From: Proteiniphilum sp. UBA5283
Lineage (GTDB): Bacteria; Bacteroidota; Bacteroidia; Bacteroidales; Dysgonomonadaceae
Direction: 5' to 3'
Assembly (NCBI GenBank): GCA_002408485.1
Contig: DHSP01000057.1
Span: forward strand, 2,929 to 18,330
Length of the DNA stretch: 15,402 bases
Shown here: in pieces, positions 1-7,318 of the stretch
How positions within the stretch are numbered: position 1 is the first letter of the stretch
How the letters are laid out: every line of letters starts with the position of its first letter
Made by a program: the position numbers and the translations under genes
The notes under the pieces: model-generated
Told to the model about the DNA's origin: nothing
The model's database searches: none
What the model saw: the letters and a program-made list of their open reading frames with translations, nothing else

Positions 1-177
1 AAGGATTTCCGTATGGAACAGAATTACTTGTGGGCTGAAAAAGGCATACAAATCAACGCTTACCTGGCAGCTACGGCCTGGAACTTGAAGAAAATGATGG
101 AAAGGCTGAAAGATGAATTTTTATATTTTATTTTCCGATGGTTTATCAACCAGGATAAAATATATTTTTCAGTTTAA
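1..177 (+). CDS. C-terminal end of an IS5-type transposase (cut by window edge)
   Basis: Frame +1 is open from the first base to a TAA at 175-177 and encodes 58 residues. The stretch KDFRMEQNYLWAEKG followed by INAYLAATAWNLKKMMERLK matches, from memory, the C-terminal end of the DDE domain of Bacteroidetes IS5-type transposases. Its Glu in DFRMEQNYL would be the last catalytic acidic residue. The product would cut and rejoin the ends of its own insertion sequence. Only the tail is visible, so whether the gene is intact outside the window cannot be told. A different, truncated transposase follows directly, so this is an IS-rich patch. The family is fairly sure; the exact IS group is not. Confidence 0.7.
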   Translation, partial: KDFRMEQNYLWAEKGIQINAYLAATAWNLKKMMERLKDEFLYFIFRWFINQDKIYFSV

Positions 178-963
178 TTTAAATTTATAAGGTACGACTA
201 CATAACCATATTGAATAACAACAAACTGTCAATAAACATATTCTCAAAAACAGAAAAAGCCTATTGGGAAACCATTCAAGAACTCTATCGACAACAGGAG
301 CAGATGTACCGCACCCGAACCAACCGTATCGATCATCACATCGTTTCGATGTATCAACCCTTTATTCGTCCCATCGTTCGGGGAAAGGACGGTAAGAAAG
401 TAGAGTTTGGTTCTAAAATCAACGTCAGCCTGATGAGTGGTTTTGCACGAATTAATCAATTTGATTTTGAAGCATTTAACGAAAGTACTTTTTTAAAAGA
501 GCAAGTTGAGGAATACAAGAATTTTTTTGGTTGCTATCCGGAAGTTGTTCAGACAGACGACATTTATATGACTCGCGACAACAGGTCTTACCTGAAAGAG
601 CGGGGCATCCGCCACACAGGAAGACCGCTTGGGCGAAAACCTAAAAAAGAGGCGCAAACCCGCTATAAGAGAGAGAAACAGAGAAAAGAAAAAAATGAGC
701 GTAATCAAATTGAAGGCAAGTTTGGACAAGGGAAAGCCGGCTACAATAGGAACAAAATAATGACACAATTATCCGACACTCACGAGAGTTGAGTAGCAAG
801 TATTGTATTTATAATGAATATCCTTCGAGCGATGGAGGATGTTTTTTTGCAAATTTTCAAAGAACGTTTTTGCTATCTGTTTTTTCAGATTAAGCGTATG
901 AAAAATCAAACCGCAGAGCCTTGTTTATATTCTGTGGCGTGAGACTTTTTCAGCAAACCCTAG
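178..963 (+). pseudogene. Truncated IS5/IS1182-type transposase with in-frame stops
   Basis: The longest open stretch starts at a TTG (211) and runs to a TGA at 790-792. It carries the DDE region of an IS5/IS1182-type transposase: FGSKINVSLMSGFARINQFDFEAFN, YPEVVQTDDIYMTRDNRSYLKERGIRHTGRPLGRKPK, then NQIEGKFGQGKAGYNRNKI (shown here as separate motifs of one domain). The N-terminal domain that precedes this in the family (several hundred bases) is missing. After HES, where the family normally has Trp, there is a TGA. The same frame then continues with VASIVFIMNILRAMEDVFLQ, which is typical transposase sequence, so the stop looks like a TGG to TGA mutation. A second TGA lies at 940-942, followed by DFFSKP and TAG (961-963), a plausible original terminus. 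The relic is therefore truncated at 5' and carries at least one nonsense mutation. The left boundary is approximate. Confidence 0.75.
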
Positions 964-1100
964 TGAAAAGATAAGAGAAAGCTGCGGTAAATTTGAAAAT
1001 ATTTCAATTTCTCATGTTTACAATGGGAAAAATATTTCCACAAAAAAAGAAGTAAAACAACTGCTTAAATTAAGAAAATTGATCTTTTAATAAAATAGGC

Positions 1101-1119
1101 ATTTATAGATTCTATAAAT
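1101..1119. promoter_or_regulatory. 19-bp perfect AT-rich palindrome
   Basis: ATTTATAGATTCTATAAAT is a perfect dyad: two 9-bp arms around a single central T. A one-base centre suits a dimeric DNA-binding protein better than an RNA hairpin. It sits about 355 bases before the symporter start, just past the IS debris. It could be an operator or activator site for the operon, or a leftover IS-associated sequence. The symmetry is seen; the role is inferred. Confidence 0.35.
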
Positions 1120-1180
1120 CTTATTAATTATTTCAATACAGCTTTTCTTCTTTTTGCCGGTTTATTGTGAAAATTAAGTA

Positions 1181-1188
1181 TATTTTTG
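1181..1188 (+). promoter_or_regulatory. Possible Bacteroidetes -7 element
   Basis: TATTTTTG is an exact match to the Bacteroides -7 consensus TAnnTTTG. The nearest upstream -33-like TTTG (1153-1156) is 24 bases away, longer than the usual 19-21, so this is only a weak promoter candidate for the operon starting at 1475. In such AT-rich sequence a chance match is likely. Confidence 0.2.
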
Positions 1189-1245
1189 TGATAATCTTTG
1201 TCAGACCGTTTTAGCGAAATTCCAATAAGAGTCTGAGTTTTTTTG

Positions 1246-1269
1246 AATTGTTTTTTAAATTGTTTTTTT
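1246..1269. repeat. 12-bp tandem direct repeat
   Basis: AATTGTTTTTTA (1246-1257) is followed directly by AATTGTTTTTTT (1258-1269), one mismatch in the last base. The 12-bp period is slightly more than one helical turn, so a protein could bind both copies on nearly the same face. The repeat ends 11 bases before the 14-bp palindrome at 1281. It may be part of the promoter region or just low-complexity T-rich sequence. Confidence 0.4.
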
Positions 1270-1280
1270 GTGCGACAGTC

Positions 1281-1294
1281 TGTGTACGTACACA
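1281..1294. promoter_or_regulatory. 14-bp perfect palindrome, candidate operator of the xylan operon
   Basis: TGTGTACGTACACA is a perfect even-centred palindrome, 181 bases before the symporter start codon. Its form, TGT...ACA arms around a central CpG, resembles operators of LacI- or GntR-type dimeric repressors, the families that often control pentose and uronate genes. It is distinctly less AT-rich than its surroundings. No regulator gene lies in the window, so the cognate protein cannot be named. The symmetry is direct observation; operator function is inference. Confidence 0.45.
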
Positions 1295-1325
1295 ACGCCG
1301 GAAGCAACAAATCATTTCAAAACCT

Positions 1326-1345
1326 TCAAACATCGCATTGTTTGA
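1326..1345 (+). other. Small hairpin in the presumed leader
   Basis: TCAAACA (1326-1332) pairs with TGTTTGA (1339-1345) around a 6-nt loop. It lies between the candidate operator at 1281 and the first gene of the operon, so it may form in the 5' leader of the mRNA. No T-run follows, so it is not a terminator. It could instead be a protein-binding half-site pair. Confidence 0.3.
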
Positions 1346-1474
1346 GATCTGCCTTTCCGGTCACAGAAAAAAACGAATAAAAACCGAGCAAAAAGGAACA
1401 GCTCCCGGGAATAGCAAAAAAAGGACAATTAATTATTCTGATTAACAACAACATACCAAATAAAACCAAAAAAA

Positions 1475-2890
1475 ATGGAACAACACCCAGCAAGGAAAAG
1501 TGAGTCGCGGGGATTTTACAAACTGTCTCCGGTACAGCGTATAGGATTCGGCGCAGGCGACCTCGCACAGAACCTTATCTACCAGACAGTATCCATGTAC
1601 CTGCTGATCTTTTACACCAATGTCTTCGGACTTCCGGCAGCGACAGCCGCCGTTATGTTCCTCATAGTCCGTCTTATCGACGTGGTGTGGGATCCCATTG
1701 TGGGAGCTTTCGTGGACAAGCGGAACCCGAAGATGGGGAAATATCGTTCCTGGCTAATACTGGGTGGTGTGCCACTGACCGGATTTGCCATCCTTTGCTT
1801 CTGGAACGGCTTTTCCGGCTCGCTGCTCTATGCCTACATCACCTATGTGGGCATGTCGATGGCATATACACTGGTCAATGTTCCCTATGGAGCACTCAAT
1901 GCCTCACTTACCCGCGACACCGACGAGATTACCAAGCTCACCGCTACCCGCATGTTCCTGGCCAACCTTGGGGGACTGGCTGTAGCCTATGGGATTCCCA
2001 TCATCGTGAAGAGCCTCTCTCCCGACGGGCTAATCAACTCGGCCGAATCGGGTAGCGCCTGGTTCACCACCATGACCATCTACGCGCTGGTCGGCCTGGC
2101 ACTCTTGATCTTCTGCTACACCCAGACCAAGGAGCGGGTGGTAATGGACGAAAAGGACACACAGGATGTAAAAGTGTCCGACCTCTGGATCGAATTTGTC
2201 CGCAACCGCCCGCTGCGTGTGCTGGCATTCTTCTTCATCACGGCCTTTGCCATGATGGCCATTGGGAACTCGGCCGGATCTTATTACATGATCTACAACG
2301 TGCATGCGCCTGATATGGTGCCCTACTTCATGGCCCTCGGCTCCATTCCGGCATTTATTTTCATGCCCATGGTGCCTGCCATCAAACGTGCCATCGGCAA
2401 GAAGCAGATGTTTTACGTCTTCCTCTCCGTGGCCATCTTTGGGATGGGACTGCTTTATGCCATCTCTGTCATCCCCGCACTGAAGAATCAGGTGTGGTTG
2501 GTGTTGGTGGCACAGTTTATCAAGTCCACCGGCGTAATTGTCGCCACCGGATATATGTGGGCACTGGTACCGGAGGTGATCTCCTACGGGGAGCACAAGA
2601 CTGGCAGGCGAATTTCGGGCATTGTCAACGCCCTGACGGGTATCTTCTTCAAAGCCGGCATGGCGCTGGGAGGTGTGGTACCCGGCTTTGTGCTGGCGTT
2701 TGTGGGATTTGACGAAAAAAATGCTGTTTCACAGACTCCGTTTGTGGAACAGGGCATCCTCTGGCTCGTGGCAGTCATTCCTGCGTTGTTGCTTATATTG
2801 GCTATGTTCATCATCTCCCGCTATGAACTGGAGGATGATGTGATCGACCGGCTCAATCTGGAGATTGAAGCCAGACAAGAACAAAAATGA
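1475..2890 (+). CDS. GPH-family sugar:cation symporter (XynP/MelB-like)
   Basis: This 471-residue inner-membrane protein is the first gene of the operon. It has about twelve hydrophobic segments and the hallmarks of the glycoside-pentoside-hexuronide:cation symporter family: GAGDLAQN near residues 26-33, R66-D69-D73 in RLIDVVWDPIVGAFVDK, and the cytoplasmic loop PEVISYGEHKTGRR. The spacing R-x2-D-x3-D is the same as MelB R52/D55/D59, the cation-site helix. It should import sugar with Na+ or H+. The neighbours suggest xylose, xylo-oligosaccharides, glucuronate or aldouronate as substrates, but these cannot be separated from sequence. The nearest named relatives would be XynP/XylP/UidB types. 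ATG 1475 follows an A-rich leader. The stop is 25 bases before the GH10 start, which implies cotranscription. Family sure, substrate inferred. Confidence 0.92.
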   Translation: MEQHPARKSESRGFYKLSPVQRIGFGAGDLAQNLIYQTVSMYLLIFYTNVFGLPAATAAVMFLIVRLIDVVWDPIVGAFVDKRNPKMGKYRSWLILGGVPLTGFAILCFWNGFSGSLLYAYITYVGMSMAYTLVNVPYGALNASLTRDTDEITKLTATRMFLANLGGLAVAYGIPIIVKSLSPDGLINSAESGSAWFTTMTIYALVGLALLIFCYTQTKERVVMDEKDTQDVKVSDLWIEFVRNRPLRVLAFFFITAFAMMAIGNSAGSYYMIYNVHAPDMVPYFMALGSIPAFIFMPMVPAIKRAIGKKQMFYVFLSVAIFGMGLLYAISVIPALKNQVWLVLVAQFIKSTGVIVATGYMWALVPEVISYGEHKTGRRISGIVNALTGIFFKAGMALGGVVPGFVLAFVGFDEKNAVSQTPFVEQGILWLVAVIPALLLILAMFIISRYELEDDVIDRLNLEIEARQEQK

Positions 2891-2915
2891 CAAACCTTCG
2901 CTAATTTACCCCATT

Positions 2916-4049
2916 ATGAAGACAAAAAAAACGGCAAACAGGATGTTATTCGCAGTCTTATCATCTGCTTATCTCCTGAGTTGCGGTTCCCCAAAAAATG
3001 AACAAGCTCCCTCCCTGAAAGAGGCCTACAATGAAAAATTCCTGATAGGTACAGCCCTGAATGCCGGCCACAATTATGGGAGAGATACTCTCGGCTTGAA
3101 CGTAATTACGCATCATTTCAATTCGATCGTTGCCGAAAACTGCATGAAAAGTATGCATCTTCAGCCCACGGAAGGAGTATTCTTCTTTGACGAAGCCGAC
3201 CAATTTATACAGTTTGGCGAAGAGAACCACATGCACATCGTAGGACATACGCTCATCTGGCACTCTCAAGCTCCCGACTGGTTCTTCTCTGATGAGAAAG
3301 GAGATGATGTTACTCGCGAAGTATTGATTGAACGGATGCGAAACTATATCCATACGGTTGTCGGTCGCTACAAAGGGCGCGTTGACGGATGGGATGTGGT
3401 GAACGAGGCAATCCTCGATGACGGCAGCTGGCGCAATACCAAGTTCAGAGAGATCGTCGGCGATGATTACATCAAGCTGGCCTTTCAGTTTGCACGGGAA
3501 GCCGATCCCGATGCGGAGCTCTACTACAACGACTATGCCATGTCACAGGAAGGAAAACGCAACCGAGTGGTAGAAATGGTAAAAAAACTACAGGAGGATG
3601 GTGTCAGGATAGACGGCATCGGCATGCAGGGTCATATGGGAATGGATTATCCCGACATCGGTGAATTTGAAAAAAGCATCGAAGCTTTCGCCGCGCTCGG
3701 CGTGAAAGTGATGATCACCGAAATGGATATCACCCTGCTACCCTTCCCTGCCGGAGAAACGGCTGAGGTTTCACTAAATGCCGGTTATCAGGAAAAGATG
3801 AATCCCTATGCCAACGGCCTTCCCGAAGAAGTGGAAGCTGCGTTCAATAAACGGTACACCGACTTCTTCCGTCTCTTTCTGAAGCATCGGGACAAGATCA
3901 GCCGTGTCACCCTCTGGGGCCTGACCGACAGGGACAGCTGGCGAAACGACTGGCCCATCACGGGCAGGACCGATTACCCGCTGCTTTTCGACCGCAACTA
4001 CCAGCCCAAGCCGGTTGTGCAGCAACTGATTGATCTGACAAACGAATAA
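2916..4049 (+). CDS. GH10 endo-1,4-beta-xylanase, lipoprotein
   Basis: This 377-residue enzyme hydrolyses internal beta-1,4 bonds of xylan. ATG 2916 is chosen over an in-frame ATG at 2865 because it starts directly on a signal peptide (MKTKK, then a hydrophobic stretch) with a lipobox LLSC at residues 20-23; the upstream start would overlap the symporter gene. A single GH10 barrel follows. Visible marks are the strand motif HTLIWHSQAPDW (111-122), acid/base E164 in WDVVNEA, and nucleophile E269 in ITEMD. ELYYNDY (201-207) and TLWGLTDRDSWR are further family signatures. There is no carbohydrate-binding module insertion. Lipidation at C23 places it on the outer membrane or at the periplasmic face. 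CGSPKN after the cysteine is not a classic acidic surface-export signal, so the side of the membrane is open. It would feed oligosaccharides to GH67 and GH43 downstream. Confidence 0.95.
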   Translation: MKTKKTANRMLFAVLSSAYLLSCGSPKNEQAPSLKEAYNEKFLIGTALNAGHNYGRDTLGLNVITHHFNSIVAENCMKSMHLQPTEGVFFFDEADQFIQFGEENHMHIVGHTLIWHSQAPDWFFSDEKGDDVTREVLIERMRNYIHTVVGRYKGRVDGWDVVNEAILDDGSWRNTKFREIVGDDYIKLAFQFAREADPDAELYYNDYAMSQEGKRNRVVEMVKKLQEDGVRIDGIGMQGHMGMDYPDIGEFEKSIEAFAALGVKVMITEMDITLLPFPAGETAEVSLNAGYQEKMNPYANGLPEEVEAAFNKRYTDFFRLFLKHRDKISRVTLWGLTDRDSWRNDWPITGRTDYPLLFDRNYQPKPVVQQLIDLTNE

Positions 4050-4069
4050 CCAAATAAAAAATTTACACA

Positions 4070-5044
4070 ATGAAAGAACCGAGATATCTCGTGCCGGGCG
4101 ACTATATGGCCGATCCGGCGGCACATGTCTTTAACGACAAGCTCTATATCTATCCATCCCACGACTGGGAGAGCGGCATTCCTGAAAACGACAACGGCGA
4201 TCATTTCAACATGAAGGACTACCATGTTTTTTCAATGGATGATGTGGAACAGGGAGAGGTAACCGATCACGGCGTGGTCCTGCGAACAGAGGATATTCCC
4301 TGGGCCGGGCGCCAACTCTGGGACAGCGACGTGGCTTTCCGCAACGGAAAATACTATATGTACTTCCCGCTGAAAGACCAAAATGATATCTTCCGCATCG
4401 GCGTCGCCATCAGCGACAGACCGGAAGGCCCATTCATTCCGCAGGAAAATCCCATTAAAGGGAGTTACAGCATGGACCCCTGCATCTGGCCCGACAAGGA
4501 TGGCGAATATTATATGTACTTCGGCGGTCTGTGGGGCGGTCAGCTGCAACGCTACCGAAACAACAAGGCACTGGAGTGTGCACTGCTGCCGGAAGGAGAT
4601 GAACCCGCCCTTTGCCCAAAGGTGGTGCGACTGAGAGAAGATATGCTGGAGTTTGCCGAAGAACCGCGCGACCTGATGATACTCGATGAGAAGGGAAAGC
4701 TCCTGTCGGCAGGTGACACCAAACGTCGCTTCTTCGAAGCTTCCTGGATGCATTACTACAATGGCAAGTACTACTTCTCCTACTCCACGGGAGACACCCA
4801 CCTGATCTGCTACGCCACCGGGGATAACCCCTACGGCCCATTCACCTATCGGGGCGTAATCCTGACACCCGTGGTGGGATGGACTACACACCACTCCATC
4901 GTGGAGTTCAAAGGGAAGTGGTACCTCTTCCACCACGACTGTGTACCCTCGAAAGGGAAAACATGGCTCAGGAGCCTGAAGGTGGCTGAATTGAAGTACA
5001 ACCCGGACGGATCCATTCAACCCATTAAAGGAACGGCTGAATAA
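4070..5044 (+). CDS. GH43 beta-xylosidase (probably subfamily 1), cytoplasmic
   Basis: This 324-residue five-bladed beta-propeller glycosidase has the three GH43 acidic residues visible: base D15 in MADPAAHVF, pKa-modulating D136 in YSMDPCIW, and acid E223 in FFEASWMH. There is no signal peptide, so it should act in the cytoplasm, releasing xylose (or possibly arabinose) from imported xylo-oligosaccharides. The length and the compact catalytic domain without the C-terminal beta-sandwich fit subfamily 1-type xylosidases rather than the large two-domain ones. The subfamily is inferred. It lies 20 bases after the xylanase. Its stop TAA shares one base with the ATG of the GH67 gene (TAATG), a sign of translational coupling. 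Alpha-L-arabinofuranosidase activity is the main alternative. Confidence 0.9.
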   Translation: MKEPRYLVPGDYMADPAAHVFNDKLYIYPSHDWESGIPENDNGDHFNMKDYHVFSMDDVEQGEVTDHGVVLRTEDIPWAGRQLWDSDVAFRNGKYYMYFPLKDQNDIFRIGVAISDRPEGPFIPQENPIKGSYSMDPCIWPDKDGEYYMYFGGLWGGQLQRYRNNKALECALLPEGDEPALCPKVVRLREDMLEFAEEPRDLMILDEKGKLLSAGDTKRRFFEASWMHYYNGKYYFSYSTGDTHLICYATGDNPYGPFTYRGVILTPVVGWTTHHSIVEFKGKWYLFHHDCVPSKGKTWLRSLKVAELKYNPDGSIQPIKGTAE

Positions 5045-7170
5045 TGGGAAAGAAAACGGTCTCTCTGATCATGCTTCTCTGCTTTACGGCTATCGGCCAG
5101 CTCAGCGCCGAAGATGGCAGCAGGCTGTGGCTGCGTTTTCAGCTACAGGAGAAGACAAATTTGCCGGACTTCTCCGGCATTCAGGGGGAACTGTCGTCGA
5201 TAGCCCTGCAGGAGTTTCAGCTTGCCTGGGAGGAGATGACTGGAAACAGTTTATTAGAAACGGACAAACCGACAGGCCACACCCTCCTGATCGGCACCCT
5301 GGAAAACCGGCTTATCAGAAGACTCGTTGATCGAGAAGAACTCCATGAGCTGGGCCCGGAAGGATATATCCTCCGCAGTGTGATGCAGGGAAAGGATCGT
5401 TTCACGATTATCGCCTCCACGAAAGAAAACGGCCTCCTCTATGGGGCGTATCACCTGCTACGATTAATACAAACCAACAAGTATAACGACACACTCCGCA
5501 TCACCGAACGTCCGCGTTACGACATCCGCATCCTCAACCACTGGGATAACCTCAACGGAACCGTAGAACGGGGTTATGCCGGCTACTCCATCTGGCAGTG
5601 GGATCAGCTACCGGAGCAGATTTCTCCCCGGTACAGGGAATATGCCCGTGCCAACGCCTCTGTCGGCATAAACGGCACGGTGCTCAATAACGTGAATGCC
5701 TCGCCCGACATCCTGACAGACGACTACCTGAAAAAGGCAAAAGTGATTGCCGATATCCTGCGCCCTTACAAGATTAAAGTGTATCTGTCGGTAAATTTTT
5801 CATCACCCAAAATATTGGGTGGAATACCCGATTCCGATCCGCTGAACCCACGCGTACGGCAATGGTGGCAGGAAAAGGCCAGAGAGATATATCGGCTGAT
5901 TCCCGACTTCGGCGGTTTTCTGGTGAAGGCCAACTCCGAAGGACAGCCCGGCCCACAGGATTATGGACGAACCCATGCAGATGGAGCCAACATGCTGGCC
6001 GATGCTCTGCAACCGCATGGCGGGATTGTGATGTGGCGGGCTTTTGTCTACAACCCTACCGAAGAAGACCGGGCAAAACAGGCCTACAGTGAATTTATGC
6101 CGCTAGACGGACAGTTTAGAAAGAATGTCGTCATACAGGTGAAGAACGGTCCTGTCGACTTTCAGCCAAGGGAACCTTTCAGCCCCCTCTTTGGATCCAT
6201 GAAGCAAACTGCCCTGATGCCGGAGCTACAGATTACGCAGGAGTACCTCGGCTTTTCGAACCACCTGGTTTATCTGGCCACACAGTGGAAGGAGTTTCTG
6301 GAGAGCGACACCCATTGCAACGGAGACCACTCCACCGTTGCCAAAACAACCGACGGCACCCTTTATCAACATCCGGTGAGCGCCATCGCCGGCGTCGCCA
6401 ATATCGGACAAGACGCCAACTGGTGCGGGCACCATTTTGCACAGGCCAACTGGTACGCCTTCGGCAGGTTGACCTGGGACCATACACTCCCTGCAGAAGA
6501 GATCGCCGACGAATGGATACGTATGACCTTTTCAAACCGGGACGACTTTGTTGCACCGATAAAACAGCTGATGCTCTCTTCGTGGGAAGCAGCAGTGAAC
6601 TATATGATGCCGTTGGGACTGCACCACATCTTCGCTTGGAATCACCATTACGGCCCCGAACCCTGGTGCGATATTCCCGGAGCACGACGGGACTGGCTGC
6701 CTCCCTACTATCACAACGCCAGCGAAAAGGGCATCGGCTTTGACCGAACCACAACCGGCAGCAATGCTGTCTCGCAATACTGCTCTCCATTGAACGGGCA
6801 GTTCAACGATGTGAACAGCTGCCCCGAAGAACTGCTTCTTTGGTTTCACCATGCTCCATGGAGTCACCGGATGCAAAACGGACGCACCTTGTGGGAGGAG
6901 CTCTGTTACCGTTACGACGACGGCGTACAGCAGGTTCGGGAGTTTCAAAAAACATGGGACCGGATGGAACCCTATCTGGACAGGGAGCGGTTCCGCCATG
7001 TGCAGTCACGCCTCAGGATACAGTCGCGCGATGCCGTCTGGTGGAAAGATGCCTGCCTGCTCTATTTCCAGACCTTCTCCCGAATGTCCATCCCATACGA
7101 CATCGAGCGGCCGATACACGAATTGGAAGAACTAAAACAGATCAAATTGGATCTCAAACACCATAATTGA
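5044..7170 (+). CDS. aguA: GH67 alpha-glucuronidase, exported
   Basis: This 708-residue enzyme removes (4-O-methyl)-D-glucuronic acid from the non-reducing end xylose of aldouronic acids. The catalytic residues align with Cellvibrio japonicus GlcA67A (E292, D365, E393) at a constant offset of seven: acid E299 in NSEGQPGP, D372 in NGPVDFQPREP and E400 in ELQITQEYLG. Other family marks are NHWDN (165-169) and THCNGDHST (423-431). The N-terminus MGKKTVSLIMLLCFTAIGQ plus LSA|E looks like a type I signal peptide, with cleavage near residue 22. It is therefore predicted periplasmic, unlike the cytoplasmic GH67 of Geobacillus. The gene overlaps the GH43 gene by one base. The end of the coding region carries the first copy of a 21-bp direct repeat. 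Function is very secure. Confidence 0.96.
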   Translation: MGKKTVSLIMLLCFTAIGQLSAEDGSRLWLRFQLQEKTNLPDFSGIQGELSSIALQEFQLAWEEMTGNSLLETDKPTGHTLLIGTLENRLIRRLVDREELHELGPEGYILRSVMQGKDRFTIIASTKENGLLYGAYHLLRLIQTNKYNDTLRITERPRYDIRILNHWDNLNGTVERGYAGYSIWQWDQLPEQISPRYREYARANASVGINGTVLNNVNASPDILTDDYLKKAKVIADILRPYKIKVYLSVNFSSPKILGGIPDSDPLNPRVRQWWQEKAREIYRLIPDFGGFLVKANSEGQPGPQDYGRTHADGANMLADALQPHGGIVMWRAFVYNPTEEDRAKQAYSEFMPLDGQFRKNVVIQVKNGPVDFQPREPFSPLFGSMKQTALMPELQITQEYLGFSNHLVYLATQWKEFLESDTHCNGDHSTVAKTTDGTLYQHPVSAIAGVANIGQDANWCGHHFAQANWYAFGRLTWDHTLPAEEIADEWIRMTFSNRDDFVAPIKQLMLSSWEAAVNYMMPLGLHHIFAWNHHYGPEPWCDIPGARRDWLPPYYHNASEKGIGFDRTTTGSNAVSQYCSPLNGQFNDVNSCPEELLLWFHHAPWSHRMQNGRTLWEELCYRYDDGVQQVREFQKTWDRMEPYLDRERFRHVQSRLRIQSRDAVWWKDACLLYFQTFSRMSIPYDIERPIHELEELKQIKLDLKHHN

Positions 7171-7172
7171 AA
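7152..7172. repeat. 21-bp direct repeat, copy 1 (end of GH67 gene)
   Basis: This copy begins TCTCAAACAC, ends ATTGAAA and is identical over 21 bases to 7214-7234. It spans the last codons (LKHHN) and the stop of the GH67 gene. The copies are 62 bases apart with 41 bases between them. It is probably the product of a local duplication or of insertion between copies. Confidence 0.85.
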
Positions 7173-7213
7173 TCTGAGTGGTGTGAGGGGGATGATCCAC
7201 CTGCCGGATTGAC

Positions 7214-7234
7214 TCTCAAACACCATAATTGAAA
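7214..7234. repeat. 21-bp direct repeat, copy 2 (intergenic)
   Basis: An exact second copy of 7152-7172, now outside a gene but still able to encode LKHHN plus stop in its frame. It lies in the 148-base gap before uxuA. Only two copies exist, so this is not an array. The 41 bases between the copies show no gene. Confidence 0.85.
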
Positions 7235-7275
7235 CGCTGAGGATGAAATTGCAATGTTAATAAATTACGAAACAA

Positions 7276-7300
7276 AGCTGATAACTGGAAGCTTATCGCT
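7276..7300. promoter_or_regulatory. Imperfect inverted repeat before uxuA
   Basis: AGCTGATAA (7276-7284) pairs with TTATCGCT (7293-7300) as an 8-bp stem with one bulged T around an 8-nt loop. It ends 18 bases before the uxuA start. It may be a leader hairpin affecting translation or processing, or an operator marking an internal promoter. No T-tract follows, so it is not a terminator. Confidence 0.25.
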
Positions 7301-7318
7301 AAGAAATAGGAAAATCAA

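Larger units (their letters stand above)
964..1474. other. AT-rich non-coding region upstream of the xylan operon
   Basis: About 510 bases between the IS relic and the symporter gene, visibly richer in A/T than the genes. I see no convincing gene. It holds two palindromes (1101-1119 and 1281-1294), a 12-bp tandem repeat (1246-1269) and a small hairpin (1326-1345), described separately. Frame +2 is open from 902 to a TAA at 1090 with ordinary-looking composition (for example KFENISISHVYNGKNI) but has no ATG near its beginning and partly overlaps the transposase relic. It may be a decayed coding remnant. The last 30 bases before 1475 are A-rich without a Shine-Dalgarno site, as is usual in Bacteroidetes. 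The operon promoter should lie here. Confidence 0.6.

Noticed and set aside
211..963. UGA read as tryptophan (alternative genetic code)
   Set aside because: The symporter, GH67, xylA and aldolase genes all end properly at TGA, and Trp is coded by TGG throughout. The in-frame TGAs are decay of a transposase.
1..963. One intact composite transposon
   Set aside because: The two transposase pieces are of different subtypes, one is truncated and carries stops, and no matching terminal inverted repeats are visible.
1248..1445. Small plus-strand frame of 65 codons before the symporter
   Set aside because: It begins in a T-rich tract, covers the palindrome and hairpin, and encodes a basic, low-similarity peptide. 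Control region is the better reading.
2030..2596. Long antisense open frame opposite the symporter gene
   Set aside because: Its product is rich in His, Gly and Asp with no recognisable domain, typical of a shadow frame of a hydrophobic coding sequence.
2865..2915. Upstream ATG at 2865 as the GH10 start
   Set aside because: It would overlap the symporter gene by 26 bases and put a charged 17-residue stretch before a well-formed lipoprotein signal peptide. ATG 2916 fits better.
4232..5020. 262-codon antisense frame opposite the GH43 gene
   Set aside because: The plus-strand GH43 product is full length with all catalytic residues. The antisense product shows no family features.
7152..7234. 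CRISPR mini-array (repeat ending ATTGAAA)
   Set aside because: Only two copies, 21 bases long, one of them inside a coding sequence, and no cas genes. A local duplication explains it better.
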